Notes under the pieces: generated by a model
What the model was told of the DNA's origin: nothing
The model's database searches: none
The model's input: only the letters and a program-made list of their open reading frames with translations
Made by a program: the position numbers and the translations under genes
Source of the DNA: Akanthomyces muscarius
Taxonomy: Eukaryota > Ascomycota > Sordariomycetes > Hypocreales > Cordycipitaceae
Reading direction: 5' to 3'
Length of the DNA: 64,000 nucleotides
Assembly: GCF_028009165.1 (NCBI RefSeq)
Contig: NW_026611618.1
Span: 1-64,000, forward strand
Shown: positions 43,513 through 53,667 of the stretch, piece by piece
How positions within the stretch are numbered: position 1 is the first letter of the stretch
Layout of the letters: every line of letters begins with the position of its first letter

Positions 43513-45070
43513 CTATATCTTGGAAAGTCTCTTACTCGGCTCCCGTAGGTACTCGTGCTTGCGATCAGCCACGTACCCATCCACCAATTTCGTGTTGAGG
43601 TAGCGTGGGCTTGCATCAGACATCAGATCTGTCATGCCACAAAGCCTCATCGCAGTCTCGATTTCTTCACGCAGCACTGGACACCATGTTAGTCCGCCTG
43701 ACAACTCGAAAGCATTTCATGTAAACTCACCATTCGTAACATGCACTACACCCTCCTCTCCATAGTTGACAGAGTACATAAATGGCCTGCCCAGGCCCAC
43801 AGCAGACGCCCCGAGACAAATGGCTTTCACAACATCTGATCCTCGTCTGAACCCGCCGTCGACAAGAATAGTGAGTTTGTCGAACGCTTCTGGCAGATTT
43901 TTGTGTAGTTCGAGTAGTGATATAATTGCAGGCTGCGCCGTATCGGCCGCTCTGCCACCGTGGTTGCTCACTACAATTCCATTACAGCCATACCGAATCG
44001 CCATCTGCGCATCTTCCCATCTCTGAATACCTTTGACGATAATTGGAAGATCCGTGAATTTTTGGATCCAAGGTATATCCTGCCAGGATAATTGTGGATC
44101 AATAAATGCAGAGGACTGTCGCGCAAGACCGGCGCCTTTCTTGTCTGGTACTCCGAGTCCATCAATCGGGCCCTGATCAGCGCGTTCGTCTTCTTCGCGC
44201 TTCGATACAACGGGCAAGTCAACTGTCACAAAAATCGCTGTGATCTTGCCAGAATTTTGAAGCAATTGGAGTAATTGCTCTGTCTTCAGGCGATCTTTGT
44301 TCACGTAGAGCTGGAACCAAGCACGTTTGGTTGTTGCTTTCAGAATTTCTTCCCGGGGATAAGAAGCCGACGTCGAGATGCAATGGACAATGCCTGACGA
44401 TGCGGCCCCTTTGGCAAAAGCCAACTCGCCCTCAGGGCCGGCCGCTCGAACGGTGCCGACTGCTGAGATGTAGACAGGCACGTCAAGTTTACAGCCAAAC
44501 AAGGTTGTACCTGTATGAACATGCGCAACGTTTTGCATGACAGCGGGTCGAAACCATATCTTCTTCAGCATCTCAATGTTACCATCTCTTGTGATACAGT
44601 CGTTGGATGCACTGTTTACATACGCCCATGCCTTTTTGCTAAATGATCTCTTGGCCGAGGCTTCAAAGTCGTGAAGATTGATGATCCTAGACAAGGGCGC
44701 TTTGCTGTGGGCGGAGTCACAGGCAGAGCCTTCCGACGTGCCGTTTCCCCAAGCTGCAGGAGTTGACGACTCATCCAGCTTGCCGATATGCTGCTCACGA
44801 TCCAACGTCTGAGAAATGAGTGATGGGGCGTGTACTGCATTATACTGTTTTGAAGCATCTTTTCCAGCGTATCGATAGATAACTAGTGGCGTCAGCAAGC
44901 GATTCTCCGTGGAGCCGGACAAGTTTCATTTTGCTGCACGTACTTTGAGCACCACCAGGATGGTTTGGCGCGAAGCTTGTCATGTCATAGACCTGACCAT
45001 CGACCACGATCCAACAGCTGTCCGAGCTGCTGTGTCTGCGTAGCTCGGACACTAATATTTGCTTGGACAT
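43513..45070 (-). CDS. Cytochrome b5/FMN alpha-hydroxyacid dehydrogenase (Cyb2-like)
   Basis: Three exons (45070-44944, 44882-43731, 43676-43513) total 481 codons. The N-terminal cytochrome b5 domain has both haem-ligand histidines (H37 in NHPGG, H60 in NAVHAPS). The FMN TIM-barrel follows: ISAVGTVRAAGPEGELAFAK, WFQLYVNKDR, IVKGIQRWEDAQMAIRYG, SNHGGRAADTAQPAI with the catalytic His, and ILVDGGFRRGSDVVKAICLG. This is the architecture of flavocytochrome b2, which oxidises L-lactate or a related 2-hydroxy acid and passes electrons to cytochrome c. The active-site motif is usually SNHGGRQLD; here QL is AA, which may mean a different substrate. No clear mitochondrial presequence is seen, so it may be a non-mitochondrial paralogue. 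Confidence 0.87.
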
Positions 45071-45200
45071 TTCCGCGTTTGAAATTTTCTAGAGTTAAGG
45101 ATGCAATTATTTTGAAACTGCACTCGCGCCAGGTATTTGTTAGTCAAGGACGGTAGTATTTATTAGCAAAAGCTCGCCGTCAACTGGCCCGACAGCTCGC

Positions 45201-45231
45201 CGCAATGCGGGGCAACGACCCCCGCATTGCG
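45201..45231. promoter_or_regulatory. 12-bp perfect palindrome with 7-nt spacer
   Basis: CGCAATGCGGGG (45201-45212) and its exact reverse complement (45220-45231) are separated by CAACGAC. It lies about 130-160 bp upstream of the hydroxyacid dehydrogenase start and about 170 bp beyond the end of the esterase gene. It could be an operator for a dimeric regulator or, less likely, a small hairpin in the transcript. Confidence 0.5.
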
Positions 45232-45404
45232 AGCGCTAGCCACCGCCGAAGCCGGCATCTCGGGAAATTTCAACCCCGCGATGCCCGAGCGTAGAAGATT
45301 GATCAGGGAAACAGCTGTTCTGGAAGGGAAAGCTGGCTCTGTTTGTGGTATTACTCTGCAGATTTCCATTCATTATCTTTGCCTACATTGAGAGGTCTTC
45401 GTCC

Positions 45405-46958
45405 CTATTTATTAAGCCTGAGTGCTCGCTCACCGTCGTTCCAAAACTCGCAATGACTGAGTCTGGCGTTGTCGCATTCCGCTATCAGATTATCACCCGG
45501 GTTAACAGCGAGCTGTTTGGGACAGCGGCCATTAAGCCTATCGCTGGCTCTATATTCCGGCCATTCCGGCGAGCCCTTGAATCGGAACTTGTTAGGATCG
45601 CCGGATGCTACGAAGCTTGCCATATATGCGTGATAGACGCGCGCAACTTCTGGAAACGGAACATTTGACTCATTCCATATGTAAGCTGCGTCCGAAGCAT
45701 GCGGAATACCCCTCCAGCCATGTGCCTCAAGAGGATGGTCAGGTGTATTGAAGCGCAGCCGCCACGTAGGAATTCCCTTGTTCGAGGTCCTAGACGCCGT
45801 CTCTCGACTTGGGCAGATGTATGCCATATCTGACCATGATCCGGACACTCGATTATACTGAGTGCTATTTGGCGACTGGGCCCATGTCGAGTCGGGGTGT
45901 GCCACTGGGTCTGGATATAATTCATTGAGTATCGCGAGATCTGTGACATTGAGGCAAGGACTCAGGTTTTGCCAAAACCGAATGAAATCATCATTTGTCT
46001 CAAGATGACCAGGGGTGTAGTATTTTCCTTCGTCGGTGGTGTACGTTGTAATGATGGGTAAGTGGTGGAAGTCACCGTCTCGGTAGCATCGAGAGCCGGG
46101 CCGTTCTAGGCGTGGCCCGCCTAAGACTGGCTGCCAAGGCCAATTCAAATTGCTTTCGGATTCTGCATAAATCTTGGAGCTGAGTTGTTCTATTTTATCA
46201 ATCGGCGCGTCGCGCAAGCAATTTATCTGCTTTTCGTCGATATCGTCGATATTGCAGCCAGCATAATGCATCAGCTCTCGAAAATCGCTTTCGTATCGAG
46301 GGTAGGTGATATCCGGAAATGCCCTCGCAGTGATTGCACCAGACTGCAACAACGCGCGCGCAAATAAAGGCGTACCTTCATCATTCCCATAGTTGTGAAA
46401 ATACTCGAATGCCGCGGAGTGTGAACCTGCAGAAAGGCCCCCAAGTGTGATCTGGTCTGGGTCGCCACCGAAGGAGTGCAGATGGGTCTGAAGAAATTGC
46501 AAAAAGAAGTGTTGGTCTCTCAAGCCAAGATTCAGCAAGCTGAGCCTCTCAAAAAGCTTACTTGGTAAAAATCCTAGAGAGTTCAAGCGGTAATTAAATG
46601 TTACTACCATCACTGGCTGTTCCGACGACGCTACAAATGAGCCGCCATCCATCGACCGACCCGAGTACAGCGAAAAAGCGCCGCCATGAATCCAGACCAG
46701 AGTCGGAAGTTTCTGAGACATTGGTACGCCTGCTGGTCGATAAACATTGAAGTTGAGGCAAGCCTCCGACTGTTCATGTCCATTTTCATAGCTTTTATCC
46801 TGAGTACAGACTGGCCCGAAGCTATCTGCCTCTCTAATTTCATCGAATCGCTCAGGCGGCTGCTCCAGTGGCTTGAATCGTCGTTCACCCACTGGCTGAA
46901 GAGCATGTCGCTGCCGGCCTGGTGAATAAAACATGGGTCGGCAATTAGCTCGTAGCAT
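45405..46958 (-). CDS. Type-B carboxylesterase, N-terminus unresolved
   Basis: An alpha/beta-hydrolase of about 517 aa as an open frame. It shows PVGERRFKPLEQPPERF, the oxyanion hole LVWIHGGAFSLYSG, VTFNYRLNSLGFLPS, the nucleophile GGLSAGSHSAA, the acid in TTYTTDEGKYY and the histidine in GIPHASDAAYIWN. The first residues before VGERRF do not look like the family start (usually GIxYAxPPxG), and TTCAG precedes the CCAGTGGGTGAA codons near 46898, so a first exon with signal peptide and the LGIPYA segment is probably spliced in from upstream; I could not identify it. It would hydrolyse a carboxylic ester. Neighbours suggest a catabolic or tailoring role. Confidence 0.8.
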   Translation of the reverse strand: MLRANCRPMFYSPGRQRHALQPVGERRFKPLEQPPERFDEIREADSFGPVCTQDKSYENGHEQSEACLNFNVYRPAGVPMSQKLPTLVWIHGGAFSLYSGRSMDGGSFVASSEQPVMVVTFNYRLNSLGFLPSKLFERLSLLNLGLRDQHFFLQFLQTHLHSFGGDPDQITLGGLSAGSHSAAFEYFHNYGNDEGTPLFARALLQSGAITARAFPDITYPRYESDFRELMHYAGCNIDDIDEKQINCLRDAPIDKIEQLSSKIYAESESNLNWPWQPVLGGPRLERPGSRCYRDGDFHHLPIITTYTTDEGKYYTPGHLETNDDFIRFWQNLSPCLNVTDLAILNELYPDPVAHPDSTWAQSPNSTQYNRVSGSWSDMAYICPSRETASRTSNKGIPTWRLRFNTPDHPLEAHGWRGIPHASDAAYIWNESNVPFPEVARVYHAYMASFVASGDPNKFRFKGSPEWPEYRASDRLNGRCPKQLAVNPGDNLIAECDNARLSHCEFWNDGERALRLNK

Positions 46959-47293
46959 ACTAACCGGTTGACGCGGGGTAAAGCCCCGTTTTATTGCTAG
47001 TTACCCATGACGGAATTGCGCAAAGTGTCAGCTGGAGGGAGTCTTGACAAATACAGAATATGCGGAAATCGGGTGGTTGGATTGGAAATAAGCTGTTGCT
47101 CGATTCTAGCCCCGTGCTTCAAGCTTTCGCTGAAAATGTTCGCTGCATATCGCGGCGGCTGCCAGACTGGAAGGTTTCAAACGCTCCCACGGATCTTGAA
47201 GAGATACTAATGTATATTCGACGCTGCAGTATTAGATAACATTCTATCAATAATTGCAAGTATATTTTAATTTCTACCTGTATATGTGGCAGA

Positions 47294-48430
47294 TTATTCG
47301 TTGCCGACACCACTTGGCAGGCCAAACTTGGACAAATCGTCGGTACTCTTTCCATCAATTGCAAGCTCGGCTAGATTTCTTCCAATCGCCGGCGCAAATT
47401 TGAACGCATGCGCTGCTCCAAGCCCGACAATAACATTAGGATGCTTGTCAAGAGCGCTCAGAATGAACTGTCTATCTGGTGTAATGGTATATTGGCAAGT
47501 CACTGTGCGCAGAGGCTCCCGGGCCTCATCAGGGATAAATCCTCCGAGAAAGGAGCACAAGTCATGGAGTAGCTTCGCGGAGTGAACGAACGTTCGCTTC
47601 TGAGGCGTCATCAGGTTCATGGCGCCGTCCTGGCCGACTTTGAAAGTAGGCTCGCCATACACGGGGAATCCGTAGAAGCAGGGATCTGCATGCCATATCC
47701 AAACCGGAAACCGACTGGACTCGAAGGTAGACACGTCAGCGGGCTTGAAATATGTGACCTGCTCTTGCGAGATCTGGAGCGGGATCTCGACTCCCAGAGG
47801 GGCGATCAGCTCGTTGGTCCATGCATCAGTGGCAAGGATGATCTTCTTGGCAGAAAACGTGCCGCTTGGGGTCTCGATAGTCACACTTCCTTCCTGTGGT
47901 TTAATAGATGTGACTGGTGTAAGCTCTTTGAGCTGCGCTCCATGTGCGCGGGCCATGTGTTGCATGGCCATAACAGCCTTGGCTGCATGGACTATACCGG
48001 AGTCGGGAGTGTAGACCACCTTGACAGTATTGGCGATGCTATACTGGGGCCATCTCTTACTCACTTCGTCCGAGGAAAGCAGCTCATACGGAATGTCGTT
48101 TTGGTCCAAACTCGTGGAAAACGACTCTGCAGAAAGAGGGCCACCCTCAGGCAAAAACACCAGGCCACCCGTAATGTTTGTCAATTTCTGTCCTGCAGCT
48201 TCCTCCAGGACAGCCCAGTCTTTGTATGCAGATTTTGCCAGAGCGACATATTGCGGTGCCTCGTATGATGTCCTAATAATGCGTGAAGTATCGTGCGAAG
48301 CGCCGCGAACGTGGCCGAGCTCAAACTGTTCAAAGCCAATCACTCTGGCACCTTTCCGGGCGGCATGGTAAGCAGCAGCGCTTCCCAACGCGCCAAGCCC
48401 GACGACGGCAACATCGTACTCGGTAGCCAT
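47294..48430 (-). CDS. Sarcosine-oxidase-type FAD oxidoreductase
   Basis: An intronless 378-aa enzyme of the DAO/MSOX fold. It has an N-terminal dinucleotide motif EYDVAVVGLGALGSAAAYHA, RGASHDTSRIIRTSYEAPQYV (the family's RGSSHGxxRxxR), and C-terminal TVTCQYTITPDRQFIL with the cysteine that binds FAD covalently in monomeric sarcosine oxidase, then GLGAAHAFKFAPAIGRNLAEL. Members oxidise secondary amines such as sarcosine, pipecolate, N-methyl amino acids or fructosyl amino acids, producing hydrogen peroxide. The C-terminus (LPSGVGNE) has no peroxisomal SKL-type signal, unlike many fungal members. The substrate is not predictable from sequence. Confidence 0.87.
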   Translation of the reverse strand: MATEYDVAVVGLGALGSAAAYHAARKGARVIGFEQFELGHVRGASHDTSRIIRTSYEAPQYVALAKSAYKDWAVLEEAAGQKLTNITGGLVFLPEGGPLSAESFSTSLDQNDIPYELLSSDEVSKRWPQYSIANTVKVVYTPDSGIVHAAKAVMAMQHMARAHGAQLKELTPVTSIKPQEGSVTIETPSGTFSAKKIILATDAWTNELIAPLGVEIPLQISQEQVTYFKPADVSTFESSRFPVWIWHADPCFYGFPVYGEPTFKVGQDGAMNLMTPQKRTFVHSAKLLHDLCSFLGGFIPDEAREPLRTVTCQYTITPDRQFILSALDKHPNVIVGLGAAHAFKFAPAIGRNLAELAIDGKSTDDLSKFGLPSGVGNE

Positions 48431-49332
48431 TGCAGATACTTGTAGATGTCAAATAACAATCAGAGGAAGAGTCTCGTGGGAGTTGCTGCCAACCAGTGCC
48501 TGTAGCCCAACCATCCGGGGGTGCAGTCTTTTAAGTTGGGATCACTTTGAGACGGTAGGGCGTGTCCCCATCATCACCCCGCACATTCAACTATCGCCAG
48601 CCATCTCGAGTCTCCGATAACGCAGCCTAGGTCAGGTGCACCATCATGGCTGGTATTGGGCGCTGTGTTTGCCTCCTGATTGTCGATGCCGAGACTGCCC
48701 CGGATTCTAGACCAGCCCAAGCCACTAGCACTCCCACCATCTTGCTACAAACGCTGGGGAGTCGTGACATTTGTGATGTTGGGTGCCGATCGGGTCCTAT
48801 CGTCAGGTCCAAAAATGCCGATCGCCTCTGCGTAGAGAGGCAGTGGTGCAGAATGAAGGGTTGGGGTTTTTGGAAAGCACTTGTTATGCTTGAGGGGGAA
48901 GCGCCTGCATTTGGCAGAGCGCAGCAATTGTGGTAGTGGACATGAATGACTGCCGGGTTCGCTCTGGTCCGTTAAAAACGGCGTCTAAATATACCAGCTT
49001 AGGTGATAATTCAAGACCAAAATCACTACCAAGAGTACATGTAGTTGATCTAACTGCTGCGTAAAATAATTCGCCTTTATTGGCCATTTCGAAAAGTTTC
49101 AGAAATTCCATTGCATGCGTGTGCTCTGAACTGTTCTAAATCAATCTCATCACACGGTTGGCGGATCGGAGCGACTGAGCTAAAATTGGGCGACCGATGC
49201 CGTTCGGCAATTCAGGTGCGTTCAGGCGATCATTTCTAGTACAAAAGAGTCGCGCCGTTCCTCCCGACCACAGTTGTTGCGCCTGTCGCGCCATCTCACC
49301 AAGAAAAATCACATTCACGCATATATGGCAGT
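48431..49332. other. Gene-free stretch
   Basis: Intergenic DNA. Forward and reverse frames at 48627-48936 overlap and lack features. Confidence 0.5.
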
Positions 49333-50364
49333 ATGGTAGCGACAGATTATCAAGACATCGCGGTGGAGGTTTCTGGACAGATCGGAATCGTAAAGGTCGG
49401 GTTCCAGCTCGTGCGAAGTGCTGAGGCGTGGCTACTGACTGTAGCAGTTCAATCGGCCGGACTTCTTGAACGCTTTCGGCGGCCGACTACTCCCAGAAAC
49501 GATAAATGCCTTTCGTGAGCTAAACGAGGATCCGGACACGGTATTTACCGTTTTGACTGGGGAGGGCAGATTTTTTTCTGCAGGCTGGGATATGAGAAGT
49601 GAGGCGCTGTCCACATCAAATGCTAACCAGCGAAACGGCCGCTTACAGTGTTCACTTTGACCAGATGACAACAGTTTTCCATTTGGTCCTTTCAAAACAG
49701 ATGCAGATGCCAAGATCGCGCACTCAAATCACCTGTTTCCATGTATGACAGGCAATCGTCCCTCCTGCATGGTCATATACGCGGTCAGTCGGTACTGAAA
49801 TTCATCGCAGGCCTCGAATTAGTTCGCACAATCATCGACCATAGCAAGATTTTCGTCTTAGCTTTCAACGGCCCTGCGGTGGGCGGCGGTGCAGCCTGGT
49901 TCCTCGGACTGGCAGACACGATTCTAGCAGCAGACTCCTGTCACCTACAGGCGCCTTTCTCTTCGCTTGCGCTCGTGCCCGAGAACGGCTCCATCCGCAC
50001 GCTATCACACAGCCTTGGCATCCATCGTGCCAATGACATTCTCATTTACGGCAAAAGAGTCACAGCTCAGCAGCTGCACACCTGGGGCACAGTCAGCGAG
50101 TTATTTCCAACAACGGGTTTCCTTTCGCATGTCAAACTTTTTTTGGAAAAGCAGCTGGACGACAACGACGCTAAGAGCATGATGGTTGCCAAGAAACTAC
50201 AGGCAACGGCGCTGCGCAACGAGAGGCTGCTAGCTGCGTACGACGCTATGGATGCGTTAAACGAAAGACTCGTTGAAGGTGCGCCACCAGCGAGATTTAT
50301 AAAGAAAATTCAAGAACTTCAGGGCATGTACGAATTGGGGCGGTTTTTTTTTGGCATATACTGA
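49333..50364 (+). CDS. Enoyl-CoA hydratase/isomerase family protein
   Basis: Exon 1 (49333-49395) and exon 2 (49448-49598) are clear by phase and give VSGQIGIVK then FNRPDFLNAF, with the family's GRFFSAGWDM loop. The last exon, open to 50364, has the second oxyanion loop: KIFVLAFNGPAVGGGAAW, then FSSLALVPENGSIRTL. The middle between 49599 and about 49790 holds one or two further introns I could not settle. One reading gives GPFKTDADAKIAHSN, which looks natural but needs a different junction from the one that enters KFIAGLELVR. The crotonase fold hydrates or isomerises enoyl-CoA thioesters, usually in peroxisomal or mitochondrial beta-oxidation. It lacks a C-terminal SKL, so its location is unclear. 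Confidence 0.75.
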
Positions 50365-51063
50365 CTAGAAAATAGAGAAGAAAGAGAAACAGTCGAAGCT
50401 CTGAAAGAAGATTCTTCCCTCGACTGGGCACGCGTTGACGAGCCTCGTAGTTCAGTTACAGAGTTACAGTACACCTCCGTGAATACATTATTTCCCGTGA
50501 GAAGAAGTTTCGTCGTTTTGCCAGATTTTTCCAGGTGCCTCACTAAAAAATGGAGAAGATAGAGAAGATGGGCTAAAGAAAGAAATTACGAAATAAAGTA
50601 AGATAAGGGGAATAATAGATATAGAGGATAACAGTAGAAATAACAAAAAGACGAAAGCTATACTAAGCTGCTATTTTTAGTTAAGCGGCGTGTTTTTGTC
50701 CCCGTGGCAAGCACTGTGAGCGTACTTCATCATACTGTATTCACGACCGAGCATCGAGCTAATTTATGAAGAGAAGTTGTATAACACTACTGAATTGTCG
50801 CTTTAGCCTCGCCCGAGAACATCATTTGTATTATGCTGCCGGTAGACAGAGCTAGAGCTACCGAGCGAGCTCACCCCTCATCATCTGCCTACGGTCTACA
50901 AGGGTTGAAAAAGAAACAGCAAAACAATATGGTGCTTTTGCTCCAACAAACTGCAGTCCATGCATAGCACCGCCTCAAAGCCGCGCAGTTGCGTTGGTTC
51001 AGCACAGGTAGCTGTCTAAAACTGCCATTGACTTCGTAGAGATCCACGTTGGGGTTTAAGATA
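50365..51063. other. Gene-free stretch
   Basis: AT-rich intergenic DNA, purine-rich at 50545-50660. A short reverse frame at 50889-51107 overlaps the end of the RTA1-like pseudogene and is not called. Confidence 0.5.
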
Positions 51064-51516
51064 TCATTTTCCAACAGACGGAGATTCTGGCCCAGATGAG
51101 TTTTCATCGGCAGCCCTGAACATGCGACCTGGGGGCGCTATGATGAGCGTGAAAACAGCAACTAGAACGAGACTGTCTGAATGTTAGCAGATAGAAATGC
51201 CCGCGATGGTTATTACAGGACTCACACTCCTTCCAGGCTAATGAAAAGCCTTTGATTGGTGATGATAGTGGAGTTTCGGTATCCTTGGCTTAACTCGTAT
51301 TATCGATAGTAGCATCGGCTAAGAATGCAAAGGATAGCGAGAGCTAAGAATCCGAAATATATCTGTAGCTTTGAAGATATTAGACACGTAGAGCTGCTTT
51401 TAAAATATCGAACCATATAGTGTACAAAGCAAATGCAAAATCCGAAGAGGAAAATAACTTGTGTAGCTAAACCGGCTAAAGCCACTTTGACCCTGGTTTT
51501 ACTCGCCCCGTAGCTA

Positions 51517-51572
51517 ACGTCGGGCACCCACTTGGGAGCCAACCCACCTAGGAGCCACCTTTTTACACCAAA
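51517..51572. repeat. Left terminal inverted repeat
   Basis: Begins ACGTCGGGCACCC directly after TA and matches the reverse complement of 52268-52323 with about five mismatches, most of them transitions. Confidence 0.85.
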
Positions 51573-52267
51573 AAAGGGCTTTTTACAGGGATTATATATC
51601 TTTACTAAAACTAGTGATAGAACTATAAAAAATATGATAAAATCCTTTATAGTATTTTTAGCTTCGTTTGAAATTTTCTAGCTTATAATTAAATCTAAAT
51701 ATATTTAAATAATTAGTTAAAGTTAGCAAATATTAATTACTAGTAATTTACTAGTTAAACTTTACTAATTTCTATCTAATTAAAGAAAATACTTTTAAGA
51801 ATATAAAAAATATAAATAATTTTCCTATAAATAGATTATACTTATTTTTAAGTTAGAAATATAAAATACTTAATAGATAAACTTTTATTTAAGAAAAATA
51901 CTAAAAAAGACCTCTCTTTTTAAGTTCTTAGATTAAAACTTATATATTATAAAAGGGTTTATAACTAATATAAAGTAACTTATTAATACTAGTTATAAAA
52001 TTAAATCTATTTTTAGAAAATTTATAAGTATTTTAGTTAAAGAGTTATTTAGTATTTTAAAATGTTAAAGAAGTACTAGTATTCTTCTACTAAATCTTAA
52101 CATTTTTCTACTACCTACTTTAGGAATATCTAGAATTAGAGGAAAGTTTATTAGAAAGAAAACAAAAAGTCTTATAGATAGAATTTATAATTTTTAAATT
52201 AATAGAATTTATTAAGTAATATTAGGCTCTAGTAGTGTGACTTTATTAGTAGTTAAAAAGGTAGTGT

Positions 52268-52323
52268 TTTGGTGTAAAAGTGTGGCCCCTAAGTGGGTTA
52301 GCTCCCAAGTGGGTGCCCGACGT
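52268..52323. repeat. Right terminal inverted repeat
   Basis: Ends GGGTGCCCGACGT directly before TA and pairs with the left terminal repeat. Confidence 0.85.
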
Positions 52324-52735
52324 TAACGGTCGGCATGGCACCGCTACTTGCCTGTAGGGCAATGCAGATAATGTTGGCGGTAATGAAAATCCAGTAAAAT
52401 ACCACTAGCTTGATGATAGAAAGCTTAGGGGCTAGTTGCTCTATCCTACTGTCTGTGAGCCAATATGAAGAGTATAACGGTCGTAGGAGACACTCGATTT
52501 AGTACGGAGCGGGGCTTGCGTACGTTACTGATAGAGTGATGTAGATTGCCGCTGAGAAGAATACTGGTCCTCTAGTAAAAGAAATGACCTGAATTAGTAA
52601 CCCTGGAAAGCCGAACGGGTTCTTCCACATTAGGATGCGGCTAATATAACCGATTATCTTAGCTCCATATCCTATTATTATGAAATTCAGGAACCACAGT
52701 GTCCGCCAGCGTATTCTAAGGAACAGGTGTATATT

Positions 52736-53667
52736 CTAAGTAGTTGTGAACATGATCAGTATGATAATATTAGCCGGTAATGAGGGTCTGTATTTGTATG
52801 TGCTCTATTTGATAGGACACGTTTCGAGAGTGCAGTTCGCGGCCGGCCCAAAAATGTCCTTATCGGGCGGCCGTGTGGTCAAAAGCTGTGACTCTGCCAT
52901 CATGTCGAACCTGCTCCTTATGAGTGCAACTGACGAGCAGGTCGAGATGCCGATTTACTCGTGTATGTTGCTTGGTTCAGCATGAGATAAAACGTTCAGA
53001 CTCTACCGCTCAATTTGAAACAGCAAGAAGCGGCGCGACAGGCTTTTGTTGTATATGTATTTAATACGTGAAGGATCTTAGTTACCCCACCCAAAGGTGT
53101 GGTCGGCGTCAGAGGCAAGCCGTCTTAATAATAATAAACCCGAGCCTTGAATTTAGGCCATCCAAAACAGACCGATCTAAAGCATCGAGCCAGATTCAGA
53201 AACGCAGCCTAGCTAGGATCAATAGCGGCACGCGTCATCGCCGGAGAACGAAAGACAAGCGCATGTTTTTATCGCAACGGCTGGATGCGAGGTTGGCCAC
53301 GACTAGAGCTGATGTAGCGTGCTCGACGCGGCATGGTGGCGCAATTTGTCTATCATCGCCACGTAACCTCATTGCCAGCCAGTTCTAGAGCCACTGTTTA
53401 GATAGTACTAAAGCGAGAGAGTTCTAGGCCTGCAGCACAATCATTATCGATACCAATTATAGAATGACTGTTGCACATGGGCCTCGCCATCTTTAACAAT
53501 CCAAAAACTTTGGTCACTGTCTGTGATGTGCCAGAAGCCCGCGTGGGGTAGTCAGTACTTACGATCACGCGACAACCCAAATGTTGCAGTCTTGATCGGC
53601 AGCCGGCATGTCCCCCGCACTAGTTAAGGTAGTTCCTTAGCTGTAACTAGAAGCTCACAGCGCTGTC
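52736..53667. other. Gene-free stretch
   Basis: No convincing coding sequence. The missing first exon of the RTA1-like gene would be expected just above 52735, but no donor site or family sequence is seen there. Confidence 0.45.

Larger units (their letters stand above)
51517..52323. mobile_element. 807-bp TIR element (MITE-like) at a TA site
   Basis: The ends form terminal inverted repeats of about 55 bp: ACGTCGGGCACCCACTTGGG at the left, its complement at the right, continuing with few mismatches to TTTTTACACCA. TA flanks both ends (51515-51516 and 52324-52325), as for Tc1/mariner-type insertions. The inside is very AT-rich with no coding frame, so this is a non-autonomous or RIP-decayed element needing a transposase from elsewhere. 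It sits inside the RTA1-like gene. Confidence 0.85.
51064..52735 (-). pseudogene. RTA1-like membrane protein, broken by a transposon and stops
   Basis: Reading the minus strand from 52735 gives a recognisable RTA1 family sequence (multi-helix lipid-translocating or drug-resistance type): LWFLNFIIIGYGAKIIGYIS, FFSAAIYITLSVTYASPAPY, VFYWIFITANIICIALQASS, then past the insert TQVIFLFGFCICFVHYMV, YELSQGYRNSTIITNQR and, after an intron (GTGAGT...ACAG, about 51225-51175), LVLVAVFTLIIAPPGRM to a TGA at 51064. It is interrupted by an 807-bp TIR element (51517-52323) and by TAA codons at 52499-52501 and 51300-51302, both one C-to-T step from CAA. Removing the insert and one TA restores the frame exactly. 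The N-terminal exon is not found. Confidence 0.8.

Noticed and set aside
36132..50364. Complete secondary-metabolite biosynthetic cluster
   Set aside because: No polyketide synthase, peptide synthetase, terpene cyclase or prenyltransferase is visible in the window.
51300..51302. A frameshift in the RTA1-like pseudogene at the TAA
   Set aside because: The family sequence continues in the same frame right after the TAA, so it is a nonsense change, not a frameshift.
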